Positions 1 to 8,978 of a stretch of DNA of 15,926 nucleotides are shown here, one piece after another. Source of the DNA: an uncultured Pedobacter sp. (GTDB lineage Bacteria > Bacteroidota > Bacteroidia > Sphingobacteriales > Sphingobacteriaceae); contig CAMLDJ010000114.1 of NCBI GenBank assembly GCA_946478755.1, positions 1-15,926 of the forward strand, written 5' to 3'. The translations under genes were made by a program, and so were the position numbers. The notes under the pieces are model-generated. The model saw only the letters and a program-made list of their open reading frames with translations. It was not told the DNA's origin and did no database searches. Each line of letters opens with the position of its first letter. Positions within the stretch are counted from its first letter, which is position 1.

Positions 1-846
1 CATTTCATAACTTGACAGCAGCCCATTTTCGCCCTGATCAATGACGGCCTTACAGGCATCGACGGCTATTTTATACAGCTCCTTGATGCGGGCCGGATCT
101 GGACGCTGGGCAATTTTTACCGAACCGGCAGCATAGGTATTCAGGTCCCAGCGCAGCGAGTACCCCGCAGCGTACAGCGCTACACGCGCCAACATCCCGT
201 AAGCAGCATTTTTAGTAAAACGCTCGGGTGTGCTGACCATGCCTGCACTTTTCCATGGGAGTAACTGTACCGCTTTTTGCAGGTCGGCCACACATCCGTC
301 ATAAATGACGTCGCGGCTTACCCTTGAAGAGGTAAAAATACCCGATTCGGCAACCGGAGTAGTGGAATAAGGTACATCACCAAAGAAACGGACAATGTTC
401 AGGTAATTCATCGCCCTGATGGCGTAAACTTCGCCTAGCAGCATGTCGATCTTGGCCTGTTCCGTGGCAGAAGCCGCTTTCATCCCTTCAATACCTTTAA
501 TGGCTACGTTGGCGTATTCAATTCCCATGTACATGGCGGCATAGGTGGATGTTGGGATATTAGAAGTGGTGTAGACATAATTGGCCACCTGGTTTTTACT
601 GTTGGTTTCGCCTTCGGTAGACATGCACTCATCTGTACCCATGCCCAATTGGTAGTAAAGCTCCCGGTTGAAGGTCTGCGAATAGCAGCCTACCACTACC
701 ATTTCAGCGCGGGCAGGCGACTCGAAGATGGTCCGGCTGTCGAATTGATCCACAGAGGGTTTATCCAAAAACTTTTTACATGAGGTTAAGGCCATTGCCG
801 GAATGGCGATATATGCGATGTTTAATAATATTCTGTTCATGTTCAT
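1..846 (-). CDS. SusD/RagB-like outer-membrane glycan-binding lipoprotein, partial (C-terminus beyond left edge)
   Basis: This is the surface lipoprotein partner of the SusC transporter just upstream; in the family it binds glycan outside the cell and caps the SusC barrel. About 282 residues are visible and the reading frame is open to the left edge. The N-terminus has a hydrophobic signal ending in the lipobox LTSC, with Cys23 as the lipidation site, followed by KKFLDKP, a very typical mature SusD start. Further family signatures are RAMNYLNIVRFFGDVPY near residue 145 and AAYGMLARVALYAAGYSLRWD near residue 220, which belong to the TPR-like helical scaffold. Two ATGs in frame (846 and 840) give MNMNR or MNR; I chose the outer one. 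The gene starts 5 nt after the susC stop, so the two are almost certainly cotranscribed. Family-level assignment is secure; the ligand is unknown. Confidence 0.95.
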   Translation of the reverse strand, partial: MNMNRILLNIAYIAIPAMALTSCKKFLDKPSVDQFDSRTIFESPARAEMVVVGCYSQTFNRELYYQLGMGTDECMSTEGETNSKNQVANYVYTTSNIPTSTYAAMYMGIEYANVAIKGIEGMKAASATEQAKIDMLLGEVYAIRAMNYLNIVRFFGDVPYSTTPVAESGIFTSSRVSRDVIYDGCVADLQKAVQLLPWKSAGMVSTPERFTKNAAYGMLARVALYAAGYSLRWDLNTYAAGSVKIAQRPDPARIKELYKIAVDACKAVIDQGENGLLSSYEM

Positions 847-851
847 AATAA

Positions 852-3800
852 TTAAAATGATACATTAAGACCAAATACGTAACTTTTTGTACGTGGGTAG
901 GCTGAATTGTCGATACCCATGGTTAGTACTTTTGATGTTTTATTAGGTTCATCTGTTGTTGCAGATACCTCAGGGTCGTATCCACTGTAGTTGGTAAATG
1001 TGTGGATGTTATTTAAAGTGCAGTACAGCCTGGCATTTTTGATCTTAATTTTACTCAACAAGCTTTTAGGCAAGGCGTAACCAAGGGTGATGGTTCCGAT
1101 GCGCAGAAAAGACCCGTCTTCCAGGTAATAATCCAGGGCATCTGTGATCGCGATCTTATTATCTGAATGCAGGCTCCACATCGCCTTTTTATCGTATTGC
1201 TGTGGATTGAGGGCCGCCAGAACAGCCAGATTAGTCGTTTCTTTCCCTGTCTGTGGATCGATTAGTTTAAAACGGCTGTTCATGACCTCAAAAGTATTCT
1301 GATTGGGCAGATAGGGGCCAATAAAGCGTTGTGAATTCATATTGAAGACTTCGCCACCTACTGAAAAATTCATAAATACGGTCAGATCGAAACCTTTATA
1401 GGCAAATGTATTGGTGATTCCTCCCTGGAATTTAGGCTGCGCATGACCAATTACCACCCGGTCATCGGTGCTCCAGATCGGATTTCCAAATGCATCGGTT
1501 ATGCCTGCAGTTGGAATATATTTTACATCGCCAGGTTTGATGTTGGTGGGCTGTCCGTTGGCCGGATTGTTGGCTTTTGAACGGGGAACGCCTGGCTTAA
1601 GGCTATAGGTACCATTGGTGTTCTGCGTAAAATCATCCGTTGTATAAACACCACCATATTTATACCCATAGAATTCTCCTAAAGGCTCGCCTACTTTTAC
1701 CTTATAATCTATACGGCTATCATAGTTTTGCAGGAAGTAATCGTTATCGTCCTGTCCATAAATGGAAAGGACTTTAGATTTATTGAAGGCCATATTGAAA
1801 CTGGTATTCCATTTAAAACTTTCTGAACGCAGGTTAACGGTGTTCAGGACAAATTCGATACCCCGGTTACGGACGGCACCGATGTTCTGATACTGGTATC
1901 TATACCCCGTAGAAGTAGGAATGTTATTTTTGATCAAAAGATCGTTAGATTCATTATTGTAAACATCCACCGTCAGGCCAATGCGGCTTTTGAACAGATC
2001 TATATCCAGGCCTATATTACTGGACACCGTTTTTTCCCACCTCACGAGAGGGTTTCCGACCACTTCATCCGGCACAAGCGTTGGAAAGTTAGCGTTATTG
2101 ATCGCGTAGCTTCCAGAGCCATAGTTGGTTGCATACCTGCCAGTTCCTATCCCGTTATTGCCGGAAGTTCCATAACCTACACGTAGCTTTAAATTATTGA
2201 TCACTTTACTGTCTGCCATAAATGCTTCTTGTGAGATCCGCCATGCTGCTGCTGCGGAAGGGAAATAACTCCAGCTGTTGTCGGCAGCAAATATCGATGA
2301 GCCATCAGCCCTCAATGTAAAATTGGCCATATAGCGGTCTTTATAGGCATAGGATGCCCGACCAAAAAATGACTGCAGGCTTACCCGGCTTTTACCCGAT
2401 TCATAAATATTCTTATTGTTGGAAGCTATGTGCACATCATTCAATTCAAAATTGCTCTCAGGAAATTCATAATAGGTATTATCGAGACTCATTCCTTCTT
2501 CATAATAGGTTTCCTGCCCCAATAATAGGTTCAGCTTGTGTCCGCTGAAATCGTGTCCCCAGTTCAGCGTATTCGTGATCTGCCAGTTAAACTTTTCACT
2601 ATTGTCCCGGGAGCCATAAGGTCCCAGATTATTCTGAGCGGTTTTGGTACGTCCATCATCCCAATAATCGGCACGCGTTTGCCTCCAGGAGTAACTGCCC
2701 GAAGTACGGAACATCAGATCTTTCATCAGGTCGACCTCAATGCCTCCATTTCCGGTAAATAATCTTGACCGCTTTAAGTTTGTTACTGCATCGTTGGTGA
2801 TGATGGGGTTATAAATATCAAACTGCGAATCGTAAGCCTGCATGTCTTCGCTCACATCAGTTCCGATGAGCTGTTCATTGGTGTAGCGACTGCCACCAGT
2901 TACCGGCTGGAGAAGGGTTAATTTAAGTGCTCCACCCAAAGAACCACCGCCTTCAATTTTGGTATCCTGGAAACTCGAATTGAAATCTGCACGGACACCC
3001 TTTAACAATTCATGATTGATCTTAATCCGAAGCCCATTTTTATTGTAGTTATGTTTTGCCATGATGCCCTCCTGGCCGGTATTGTTATAACTGAGCATGA
3101 ACTTCGTTTTCTCGGAACCTCCGCTAATGTTGATGTTATGATTCTGACTGACGGCTGAAGCTCCAAAAACGAGATCCTGCCAGTCTATTCCCTCACGTGA
3201 GCCATACTCGCTGTCGATACGGCCAAAAGCCCCGGTGTAGAAATCAGGGGAGGTTTCATCACCGCCAAAGTAAGAAGCCCAGTTGGTTTCCTTACCAGCA
3301 AGGGTCTGGAATTCATATTGATACTTTGTATAATCCAGTATCCCCAGTACCGGGAGACTCGTTCCGAGCTTCTCGATACCGACATAAGTGTTGTATGTCG
3401 CTGTTGTTTGTCCAGACTTTGCGGATTTTGTTGTGATTAAAACCACACCATTGGAACCGCGAGAGCCAAAAATTGCTGTTGCCGATGCATCCTTCATCAC
3501 GTCAATACTTTCAATGTCGTTGATGTCCACATTTGTTAAGGCATCTTCCATTTGAAATCCGTCAACAATGTACAAAGGCGTTGTACTTCCGTTAATTGAG
3601 GTTCCACCGCGGACAGTAATATTAACTCCGGCCCCTGGTGCACCGCTTTGCGTAATCACACTTACCCCCGCTGCCTTACCGGTTAAGGCCTGTGCAGCAG
3701 TGGTAACCGGAGCCAGTTTTAGTTCATCGCCGCTTACAGAAACGGAAGAACCAGTGAGGTCCTTACGTTTTACTTTGGCATAACCTATGGCTACGACCTC

Positions 3801-4115
3801 GTCCAAAACGTTCACTTCAACATCCAGCGCTACGTTTAACGTTTGCGAAGTGCTGACTGCGGTTTCCTGTGATTTATAACCCAATGACCTGAAAATTAAT
3901 GTAACGGCACCGGTGCCTGAAATCTGAACGCTGTAAGCACCTGAGCCATCGGTTTGGCTTACCTGGTTTTTGCCTTTAACAATGACGGTCACTCCCGGCA
4001 TCGGGGTTCCAGTTGTTTTGTCTGTCACTATACCTTGGACCACTCTGTTCTGGGCCAGCGTCACCTCAACAAAACAAAAAAGCATACATAAGATTAGTAT
4101 ATTGATTCTTATCAT
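852..4115 (-). CDS. SusC/RagA-like TonB-dependent outer-membrane transporter
   Basis: This 1087-residue protein would import oligosaccharide across the outer membrane using TonB energy, together with the adjacent SusD lipoprotein. In order it shows a signal peptide (about 1-21, cleavage after TLA before Q22) and a carboxypeptidase-regulatory-like domain (about 26-105, starting VVQGIVTDKTTGTPMPGV). A TonB-box-like stretch follows (about 106-121, EVVAIGYAKVKRKDLTG). The plug (about 125-232) carries the SusC hallmarks LYIVDGF (181-187) and SATAIFGSRGSNGVVLITTK (211-230). The rest is beta-barrel, ending in the aromatic terminus YVFGLNVSF. Length is normal for SusC proteins. There is no extra N-terminal STN signalling domain, which argues against sigma/anti-sigma control and fits regulation by the hybrid two-component protein next door. 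The start at 4115 is chosen because it directly gives the signal peptide; the ATG at 4144 upstream meets a stop. No Shine-Dalgarno is visible, as is usual in this phylum. Confidence 0.97.
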   Translation of the reverse strand: MIRINILILCMLFCFVEVTLAQNRVVQGIVTDKTTGTPMPGVTVIVKGKNQVSQTDGSGAYSVQISGTGAVTLIFRSLGYKSQETAVSTSQTLNVALDVEVNVLDEVVAIGYAKVKRKDLTGSSVSVSGDELKLAPVTTAAQALTGKAAGVSVITQSGAPGAGVNITVRGGTSINGSTTPLYIVDGFQMEDALTNVDINDIESIDVMKDASATAIFGSRGSNGVVLITTKSAKSGQTTATYNTYVGIEKLGTSLPVLGILDYTKYQYEFQTLAGKETNWASYFGGDETSPDFYTGAFGRIDSEYGSREGIDWQDLVFGASAVSQNHNINISGGSEKTKFMLSYNNTGQEGIMAKHNYNKNGLRIKINHELLKGVRADFNSSFQDTKIEGGGSLGGALKLTLLQPVTGGSRYTNEQLIGTDVSEDMQAYDSQFDIYNPIITNDAVTNLKRSRLFTGNGGIEVDLMKDLMFRTSGSYSWRQTRADYWDDGRTKTAQNNLGPYGSRDNSEKFNWQITNTLNWGHDFSGHKLNLLLGQETYYEEGMSLDNTYYEFPESNFELNDVHIASNNKNIYESGKSRVSLQSFFGRASYAYKDRYMANFTLRADGSSIFAADNSWSYFPSAAAAWRISQEAFMADSKVINNLKLRVGYGTSGNNGIGTGRYATNYGSGSYAINNANFPTLVPDEVVGNPLVRWEKTVSSNIGLDIDLFKSRIGLTVDVYNNESNDLLIKNNIPTSTGYRYQYQNIGAVRNRGIEFVLNTVNLRSESFKWNTSFNMAFNKSKVLSIYGQDDNDYFLQNYDSRIDYKVKVGEPLGEFYGYKYGGVYTTDDFTQNTNGTYSLKPGVPRSKANNPANGQPTNIKPGDVKYIPTAGITDAFGNPIWSTDDRVVIGHAQPKFQGGITNTFAYKGFDLTVFMNFSVGGEVFNMNSQRFIGPYLPNQNTFEVMNSRFKLIDPQTGKETTNLAVLAALNPQQYDKKAMWSLHSDNKIAITDALDYYLEDGSFLRIGTITLGYALPKSLLSKIKIKNARLYCTLNNIHTFTNYSGYDPEVSATTDEPNKTSKVLTMGIDNSAYPRTKSYVFGLNVSF

Positions 4116-4218
4116 ATTGTTTAATTTAATCGGTTAATATTCATTGTTTAATGTTGAAAATTGGGAATTGCAATCGGGTTGATTTGATGAATTTGAAAAA
4201 TCTGGTCATAGGCAATTG

Positions 4219-4251
4219 GGTTAGTCCAGGCTTTGGGCCGAACTAAAGACC
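4219..4251 (-). promoter_or_regulatory. Stem-loop in the susC leader
   Basis: Read on the minus strand, TTAGTTC GGC, loop CCAAA, GCC T GGACTAA forms a 10-bp stem (7 bp with one G-U pair, a bulged T, then 3 G-C pairs). Outer GG/CC pairs can extend it across a 3-nt bulge. It lies about 105-135 nt before the susC start codon. The transcript downstream is not U-rich, so it is not a classical intrinsic terminator. It could be a leader structure affecting RNA stability or translation, or an inverted-repeat protein site. The pairing is seen directly; the function is inference. Confidence 0.4.
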
Positions 4252-4379
4252 ACGGGAAAATTACTGGTTCGATAACAGCTCGTTCAGGAAGTATCAGGGA
4301 TACATTTACAGTAAAGTTCGAAGTAAATCTTTAGGCTATGGCTTGCTCGGTTTATTTATATATTTGGTTGTTGTTGCTA

Positions 4380-4387
4380 CAAATCTA
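4380..4387 (-). promoter_or_regulatory. Weak candidate -7 element for the susC promoter
   Basis: On the minus strand this reads TAGATTTG, a full match to the Bacteroidota -7 consensus TAnnTTTG. The nearest upstream TTTG (plus-strand CAAA at 4412-4415) is 24 nt away instead of about 19, so the -33 part is poorly placed. If used, the susC 5' untranslated leader would be roughly 260 nt and would include the hairpin at 4221-4246. Activator-dependent promoters often lack a good -33 box, but one short match in AT-rich DNA can also be chance. Confidence 0.3.
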
Positions 4388-4491
4388 TCAGGAATGCATC
4401 ATCTTAGGTTTCAAAATTTGACGAAATTCTTTCATTATTTGGCACTAAGGCCCATCTATCTGCATTTAAACCGATTTATCCTGAGCAAAAT

Positions 4492-7400
4492 TTATAGGGC
4501 TTCATGGCTCCTGGTATTTTCCTTTATTTGTTTGAGGTAGGCAGAAGGGGACATTTTGTATTTCTCTTTAAAACAGGTACTGAAATAAGGCAGGCTGTTA
4601 AAACCCACCAGGTACCCGATTTCGGATACATTTTGAGCCCCCCCATCTAATAACTGCTTACTGCGTTTCAGCCGCATATCCCTTACCAGTTCAACCGGAC
4701 TCAGGGAGGTCAGGCTCTTTAACTTTTTATAAAACGTAGTGCGCCCCATGCCAATGGCAGTGGCCACATCCTCAATATTAAACTCTGGGTCAGTCATCCC
4801 CTCCTCAACTACTTTAATGGTTTCTTTTAAGAAGGTCTCGTCTTTAGAGGTGATCACAATTTCTTCGGGCCCAAGGTGCATAATCTTCTTATCAAGGGCA
4901 CCAGAAAGCTGCTCAAACAATTTCTTTCTGGAACTGATCAGGTTCTCAATCGAAGCCAGCAGGTAATCGGTATGGAATGGCTTGGTGATGTACAGATCAG
5001 CTCCATATCTGAGCCCCTCGATCTGGCTTTCTACAGAAGACTTGGCAGTTAATAAAATGATAGGAATATGGCTTGTGCGAATGTCATTTTTCAATTGATC
5101 CAGCATTTGAATGCCATCCATATCGGGCATCATGACATCGCTGATAATCAGGTCAGGCAGCAAATCAATGGCCGCATTTAAACCTTCCCTTCCATCCGCA
5201 GCACTCCTGATATGGTATATTCCATCAAGTTTTACCGCTAAAAAATTGCGAAGTTCAGGATTGTCTTCCACAATTAAAACCTGTGGGCTGTTTACATCCC
5301 TGGTATTTTTCACTGGAAGGGCTACGGTTGTTTCCGGCGCCTCGGTGCTGATAAATTCTGCGACGCCTGATCCATATCCAAACTTGACTTCAGCAGGACT
5401 GAAATGCGCTTTACCCGATTTTAACTCGAGAACGAAGGTCATTCCACCGAAGCTGTTGCGCTGTGCCCAAAGCTTACCATGATGGCTCGTTGCCAGGTCG
5501 CGGGCAAGTGCCAAACCGATACCTGTTCCTTTCAGGTGCTTTTCACCCGGCATATTTCCTTCATAATAAATTTCAAAGATCTCTTCCAGCTGATCTGCGG
5601 AGACACCTTTACCTTGATCTGTTATTTTGAGTTCAATATTGTTGACACCTTCCACATAGTTCAAGTCTACGCTGATCGATTTATTTGGTGGTGTAAATTT
5701 AAAAGCGTTGGAAAGCAGGTTATAAACAATGATATCAATCTTTTCCTCATCCACCCAGGCAAGGATCTGCTCACTGGACGAGCTGACGGTAAAGTGAATG
5801 CCATTGTCGGCCGCCATCCCTGCAAAGTGGCTGCATATATCCTGAACAAGCGCTAAAAGATCTACTTCGGCTATATTAAGTTGCATCTTACCACTTTGAA
5901 TTTTTCTGAAATCAAGCAGCTGATTGATGAAGCGGATCATCCGGTTTGCGTTCCGGTTTACGATATTCAGGTATTCCTTACCCTTGACAGATAAAGATTC
6001 ATTGCGCGATATCTCTTCGAGCGGACTGACAATTAATGTCAATGGCGTCCTCAGTTCATGTGAAATATTGGTGAAAAAGGAAAGTTTCACCTCTGTTAGT
6101 TTTTGTTCCACCAGTACCTTGTTCCTCAACCTGATCATCGTGATAATGATCCGCCTGGAGATCACAACAATTGTTGCAGCCAATACCAGGTATAAAAAAT
6201 AGGCCCAGTAGGTGAGATAAAAAGGTGGTTTTACAATAATCTGAAGCGTTTTCTCAGGCGTTTCGGTAAAAAGGTCAGCGTTAGTTGCTTTTACTTTAAA
6301 CGTATATTCGCCCGGGGGAATATTGGTATAAGTCGCCTTTCGCTGGTCATTTACATGATGCCAGATCTGATCAAAACCTTCGAGCTTATAAGCATAGGTG
6401 ATTTTATTAAATGCGCGATAATCCAATGCTGCATAGTCGATACTGATCACGTTCTGATCATGTTTTAAAATCAGTTCCCTGGTTTCATTGATCGCATATT
6501 TTAGGGGTGATCCCTCGACTCCCGGCAGGATGTTCTTATAATATAACTGGATATTGGTGAGCGCCATCTTCGCACGAACTTTCCGGTTGGTAATATTCCG
6601 GGGATCAAATGAAATGTATCCATCTTTACATCCGAAATATAGTTTACCGTCCTCCGCTGTAAAACAACTGGCTTCAGAAAAACCGGCTTTAGGCAAACCA
6701 TCGTAAGCGTCGTAATTTTTAAATGTTTTATCCGCTGGATTAAAGCGGGAAAGTCCGCCCTCTGTAGCGATCCAGATGTTATTTTGCTGGTCGCCGGTGA
6801 TACCCAGCACCACATCGTTCGATAAACCGTTTTCTGTTGTAAACACTTCAAATGTGATGTTTTCATCCTTGTCTTTACCTTGTATCACTTTATTAAGGCC
6901 ACCGCCAAATGTACCAACCCACATTTGTCCGCTTCTATCCTTATAAATATACTGTACGCTGTTATTTCCCAGGCTGGTCCTGTCGCCCCGGATTTTACTG
7001 TATTTATGATAGGTGTAATGGTAATCCGCAACGGCATTCGGATCAAAAATCATGAGCCCATTACTTGTCGCCACCCAGATCCGCCCCTGATCATCTTCAT
7101 TTAACTGCCGTATCACATTTCCCCAGGAAAAAGGATAATTGTGAAAACTATTGTCATAATTTCTAAATCCGACTTTGTTGCCGAAAGTTGTCACCAGGTT
7201 AATGCCACCACCGAGTGTACCGACCCAGATCCTTCCCTTCCGGTCTTCAATTACCGAATAAACAAGATCACTGCTCAGACTATTCGGATCTGTCTCATCG
7301 TTCCGGTAATTGCTCAAGGCATAATGAGACCGATTGGAATCAACCGGGCTTGCTTTAAACAACCCGTTGCCCTTCGTGCCTAGCCATATATTACCTTTAC

Positions 7401-8934
7401 TATCCTCGATGATGCTATATACATTCCCAAGCGATCCGCTGGCATTGACAAAAACAGATACTGGCCTGCCATCTTTAGATACATATACCTTTCTGTCTTT
7501 TGTACAGATCCAAAGACGGCCCTTCGAATCTTTCATCATCGACCTTACATCGTTCTCGGAACGGTTCTGTGGATTTGTCGATAGCCTTCGGTAATTAAAC
7601 TTATCTGTAATGGAAACGACCTTATTGATTCCCCCGTCCTTGGCGCTTAACCACAAAACACCACTTTTATCAATGAGTAAACTGGTAATAATATTGGAGA
7701 ACTTCTGGTCTGTTGAACCTGGCCGGTCATGAAAATAGTCGATATCATCACTTACCGGATTGTAATACCCAAACCCACCTCCTTTCATACTGGCCCATAA
7801 CATGCCATTGGCATCAGTAATCACCTGATAGTCCCTGCTTGAACTGATGATGTCCCTTTTCTGGGTAAAATGTTTATAGACACCGGTATGAGGATTATAC
7901 TTTATAACACCGATCTCTTCAGGCTCAATCCAGACCAGGCCTGTCTTGTCCTCATACAGGGAAAAGTAGGTATCATTAGTTTTCAATCCGGAATAGGAGG
8001 ATTTAAAATCAGAGAGGTTCAGCGTGATCAGCCCTTTGCCTGAGGTGGAGATATATAAAACACCTTTAGCAGAATTACAGATTGCATTTAGCCGGATCCC
8101 TTTACAAAGTTCCATCACTTTAAACTTCTGCTTTTTAAGATGATAGCAAAGCACATTTCCGTCCGCCGTTCCAAAAAACAAATACTCCCCGCCTCTGGCA
8201 AAACAGGTAAATGAGTACCGCGACAACATTGCGCTAACTTCTTTTCTGAATTGTACCGATAAGTATTGGTTCTTGCCTTTTAACTGTAAACAGCTTAGTC
8301 CTCCTTCAGTTCCCATCCAAATCCTGTTACCCTCCCGGTGTAGGAAGCTGACCGTATTTCCCGGAAGTTTATATGGGCCTGGCCTGCCTTTTGCATAATA
8401 GTTGATTACCGGTATCCCTGAAGCGTTGTTCCTGGCGTGTAATACCCCCTGAGTTTCTGTAAGCAGCCAGACCCCGTCTTTTGTATCGGGTATGATCTGA
8501 TCAATCATCAGATCCTTGAACAGAAGCTTATAGGCCCCATCAGATACAGGTAAAAACTGTTCCGTCTTTTTATTGAACCGATAGATCTTATTATCGTAGG
8601 TCTTAATCCATAAAAATGCGGCATGATCTTCAACAATAGACCTGATCTTATTGCTGCTCAGATTAGAGTCGTCGCCTGGCCTGCTTTTATAAACAACAAA
8701 GTTGTGTCCATCAAACCTGTTGATGCCATCAAAGGTACCGAACCACATGAAGCCGTCGCGGTCACGCGTAATACACAACACACCATCATGGGACAATCCA
8801 TTCTGGGTAGAATAGCGGGTGATGTTGCTGTTTAACTGCGCACTGACAGACGAAAGGTGCAGCAGGAATATCACCACCATGCTTATTTGGATGAGGGGCA
8901 TTCGCTGTTTGCTTTCGATCGGGAGGGTGTACAT
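4492..8934 (-). CDS. Hybrid two-component system sensor/regulator (HTCS), PUL activator
   Basis: This 1480-residue one-protein two-component system spans the inner membrane: a periplasmic sensor binds an oligosaccharide and a cytoplasmic DNA-binding domain activates PUL genes. Visible in order: signal peptide (about 1-32), many two-component-regulator propeller repeats (about 38-780; recurring blades such as DRDGFMWFGTFDGINRF and DSKGNIWLGTKGNGLF), a Y_Y_Y domain (about 825-903) and a membrane helix (about 907-935). The HisKA domain carries SHELRTP with phospho-accepting His959. The HATPase domain has NLLSNAFKFTP (N-box, 1072-1082), DQGKG (1106-1110) and GTGIGLAL (1137-1144). The receiver has E1223/D1224, phospho-Asp1266, Thr1296 and Lys1318, and an AraC-type HTH spans about 1375-1470. 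All key catalytic residues are intact and the length is typical. It begins 44 nt after the upstream enzyme gene, so the two may share a transcript. The start at 8934 keeps K9 and R11 as the signal-peptide n-region; an ATG at 8901 is the alternative. Confidence 0.96.
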   Translation of the reverse strand: MYTLPIESKQRMPLIQISMVVIFLLHLSSVSAQLNSNITRYSTQNGLSHDGVLCITRDRDGFMWFGTFDGINRFDGHNFVVYKSRPGDDSNLSSNKIRSIVEDHAAFLWIKTYDNKIYRFNKKTEQFLPVSDGAYKLLFKDLMIDQIIPDTKDGVWLLTETQGVLHARNNASGIPVINYYAKGRPGPYKLPGNTVSFLHREGNRIWMGTEGGLSCLQLKGKNQYLSVQFRKEVSAMLSRYSFTCFARGGEYLFFGTADGNVLCYHLKKQKFKVMELCKGIRLNAICNSAKGVLYISTSGKGLITLNLSDFKSSYSGLKTNDTYFSLYEDKTGLVWIEPEEIGVIKYNPHTGVYKHFTQKRDIISSSRDYQVITDANGMLWASMKGGGFGYYNPVSDDIDYFHDRPGSTDQKFSNIITSLLIDKSGVLWLSAKDGGINKVVSITDKFNYRRLSTNPQNRSENDVRSMMKDSKGRLWICTKDRKVYVSKDGRPVSVFVNASGSLGNVYSIIEDSKGNIWLGTKGNGLFKASPVDSNRSHYALSNYRNDETDPNSLSSDLVYSVIEDRKGRIWVGTLGGGINLVTTFGNKVGFRNYDNSFHNYPFSWGNVIRQLNEDDQGRIWVATSNGLMIFDPNAVADYHYTYHKYSKIRGDRTSLGNNSVQYIYKDRSGQMWVGTFGGGLNKVIQGKDKDENITFEVFTTENGLSNDVVLGITGDQQNNIWIATEGGLSRFNPADKTFKNYDAYDGLPKAGFSEASCFTAEDGKLYFGCKDGYISFDPRNITNRKVRAKMALTNIQLYYKNILPGVEGSPLKYAINETRELILKHDQNVISIDYAALDYRAFNKITYAYKLEGFDQIWHHVNDQRKATYTNIPPGEYTFKVKATNADLFTETPEKTLQIIVKPPFYLTYWAYFLYLVLAATIVVISRRIIITMIRLRNKVLVEQKLTEVKLSFFTNISHELRTPLTLIVSPLEEISRNESLSVKGKEYLNIVNRNANRMIRFINQLLDFRKIQSGKMQLNIAEVDLLALVQDICSHFAGMAADNGIHFTVSSSSEQILAWVDEEKIDIIVYNLLSNAFKFTPPNKSISVDLNYVEGVNNIELKITDQGKGVSADQLEEIFEIYYEGNMPGEKHLKGTGIGLALARDLATSHHGKLWAQRNSFGGMTFVLELKSGKAHFSPAEVKFGYGSGVAEFISTEAPETTVALPVKNTRDVNSPQVLIVEDNPELRNFLAVKLDGIYHIRSAADGREGLNAAIDLLPDLIISDVMMPDMDGIQMLDQLKNDIRTSHIPIILLTAKSSVESQIEGLRYGADLYITKPFHTDYLLASIENLISSRKKLFEQLSGALDKKIMHLGPEEIVITSKDETFLKETIKVVEEGMTDPEFNIEDVATAIGMGRTTFYKKLKSLTSLSPVELVRDMRLKRSKQLLDGGAQNVSEIGYLVGFNSLPYFSTCFKEKYKMSPSAYLKQIKENTRSHEAL

Positions 8935-8978
8935 TCGAAGAGAATTTTGTTGTTTTTTATACGGTCAGGTTTATCATT

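Larger units (their letters stand above)
4116..4491. other. 376-bp intergenic leader between regulator gene and susC
   Basis: This gap lies between the stop of the hybrid regulator and the susC start, both on the minus strand. I see no credible gene in it. On the minus strand it holds a weak promoter-like element near 4380-4387 and a good hairpin at 4221-4246. No hairpin followed by a T-run was found, so no intrinsic terminator for the regulator gene is evident. Its length fits a separately controlled susC promoter with operator sites for the regulator, which is inference. Confidence 0.6.

Noticed and set aside
4343..4540. 65-codon plus-strand frame in the leader between the regulator gene and susC
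   Set aside because: It starts with TTG, runs into the 3' end of the regulator gene, has no conserved-looking motif, and its hydrophobic start is expected of AT-rich DNA.
6501..6866. Minus-strand 121-codon frame inside the regulator gene, and similar frames at 5111-5482 and 5479-5856 on the plus strand
   Set aside because: All lie within the intact sensor/regulator reading frame, whose propeller, kinase and receiver motifs are continuous; these are frame shadows.
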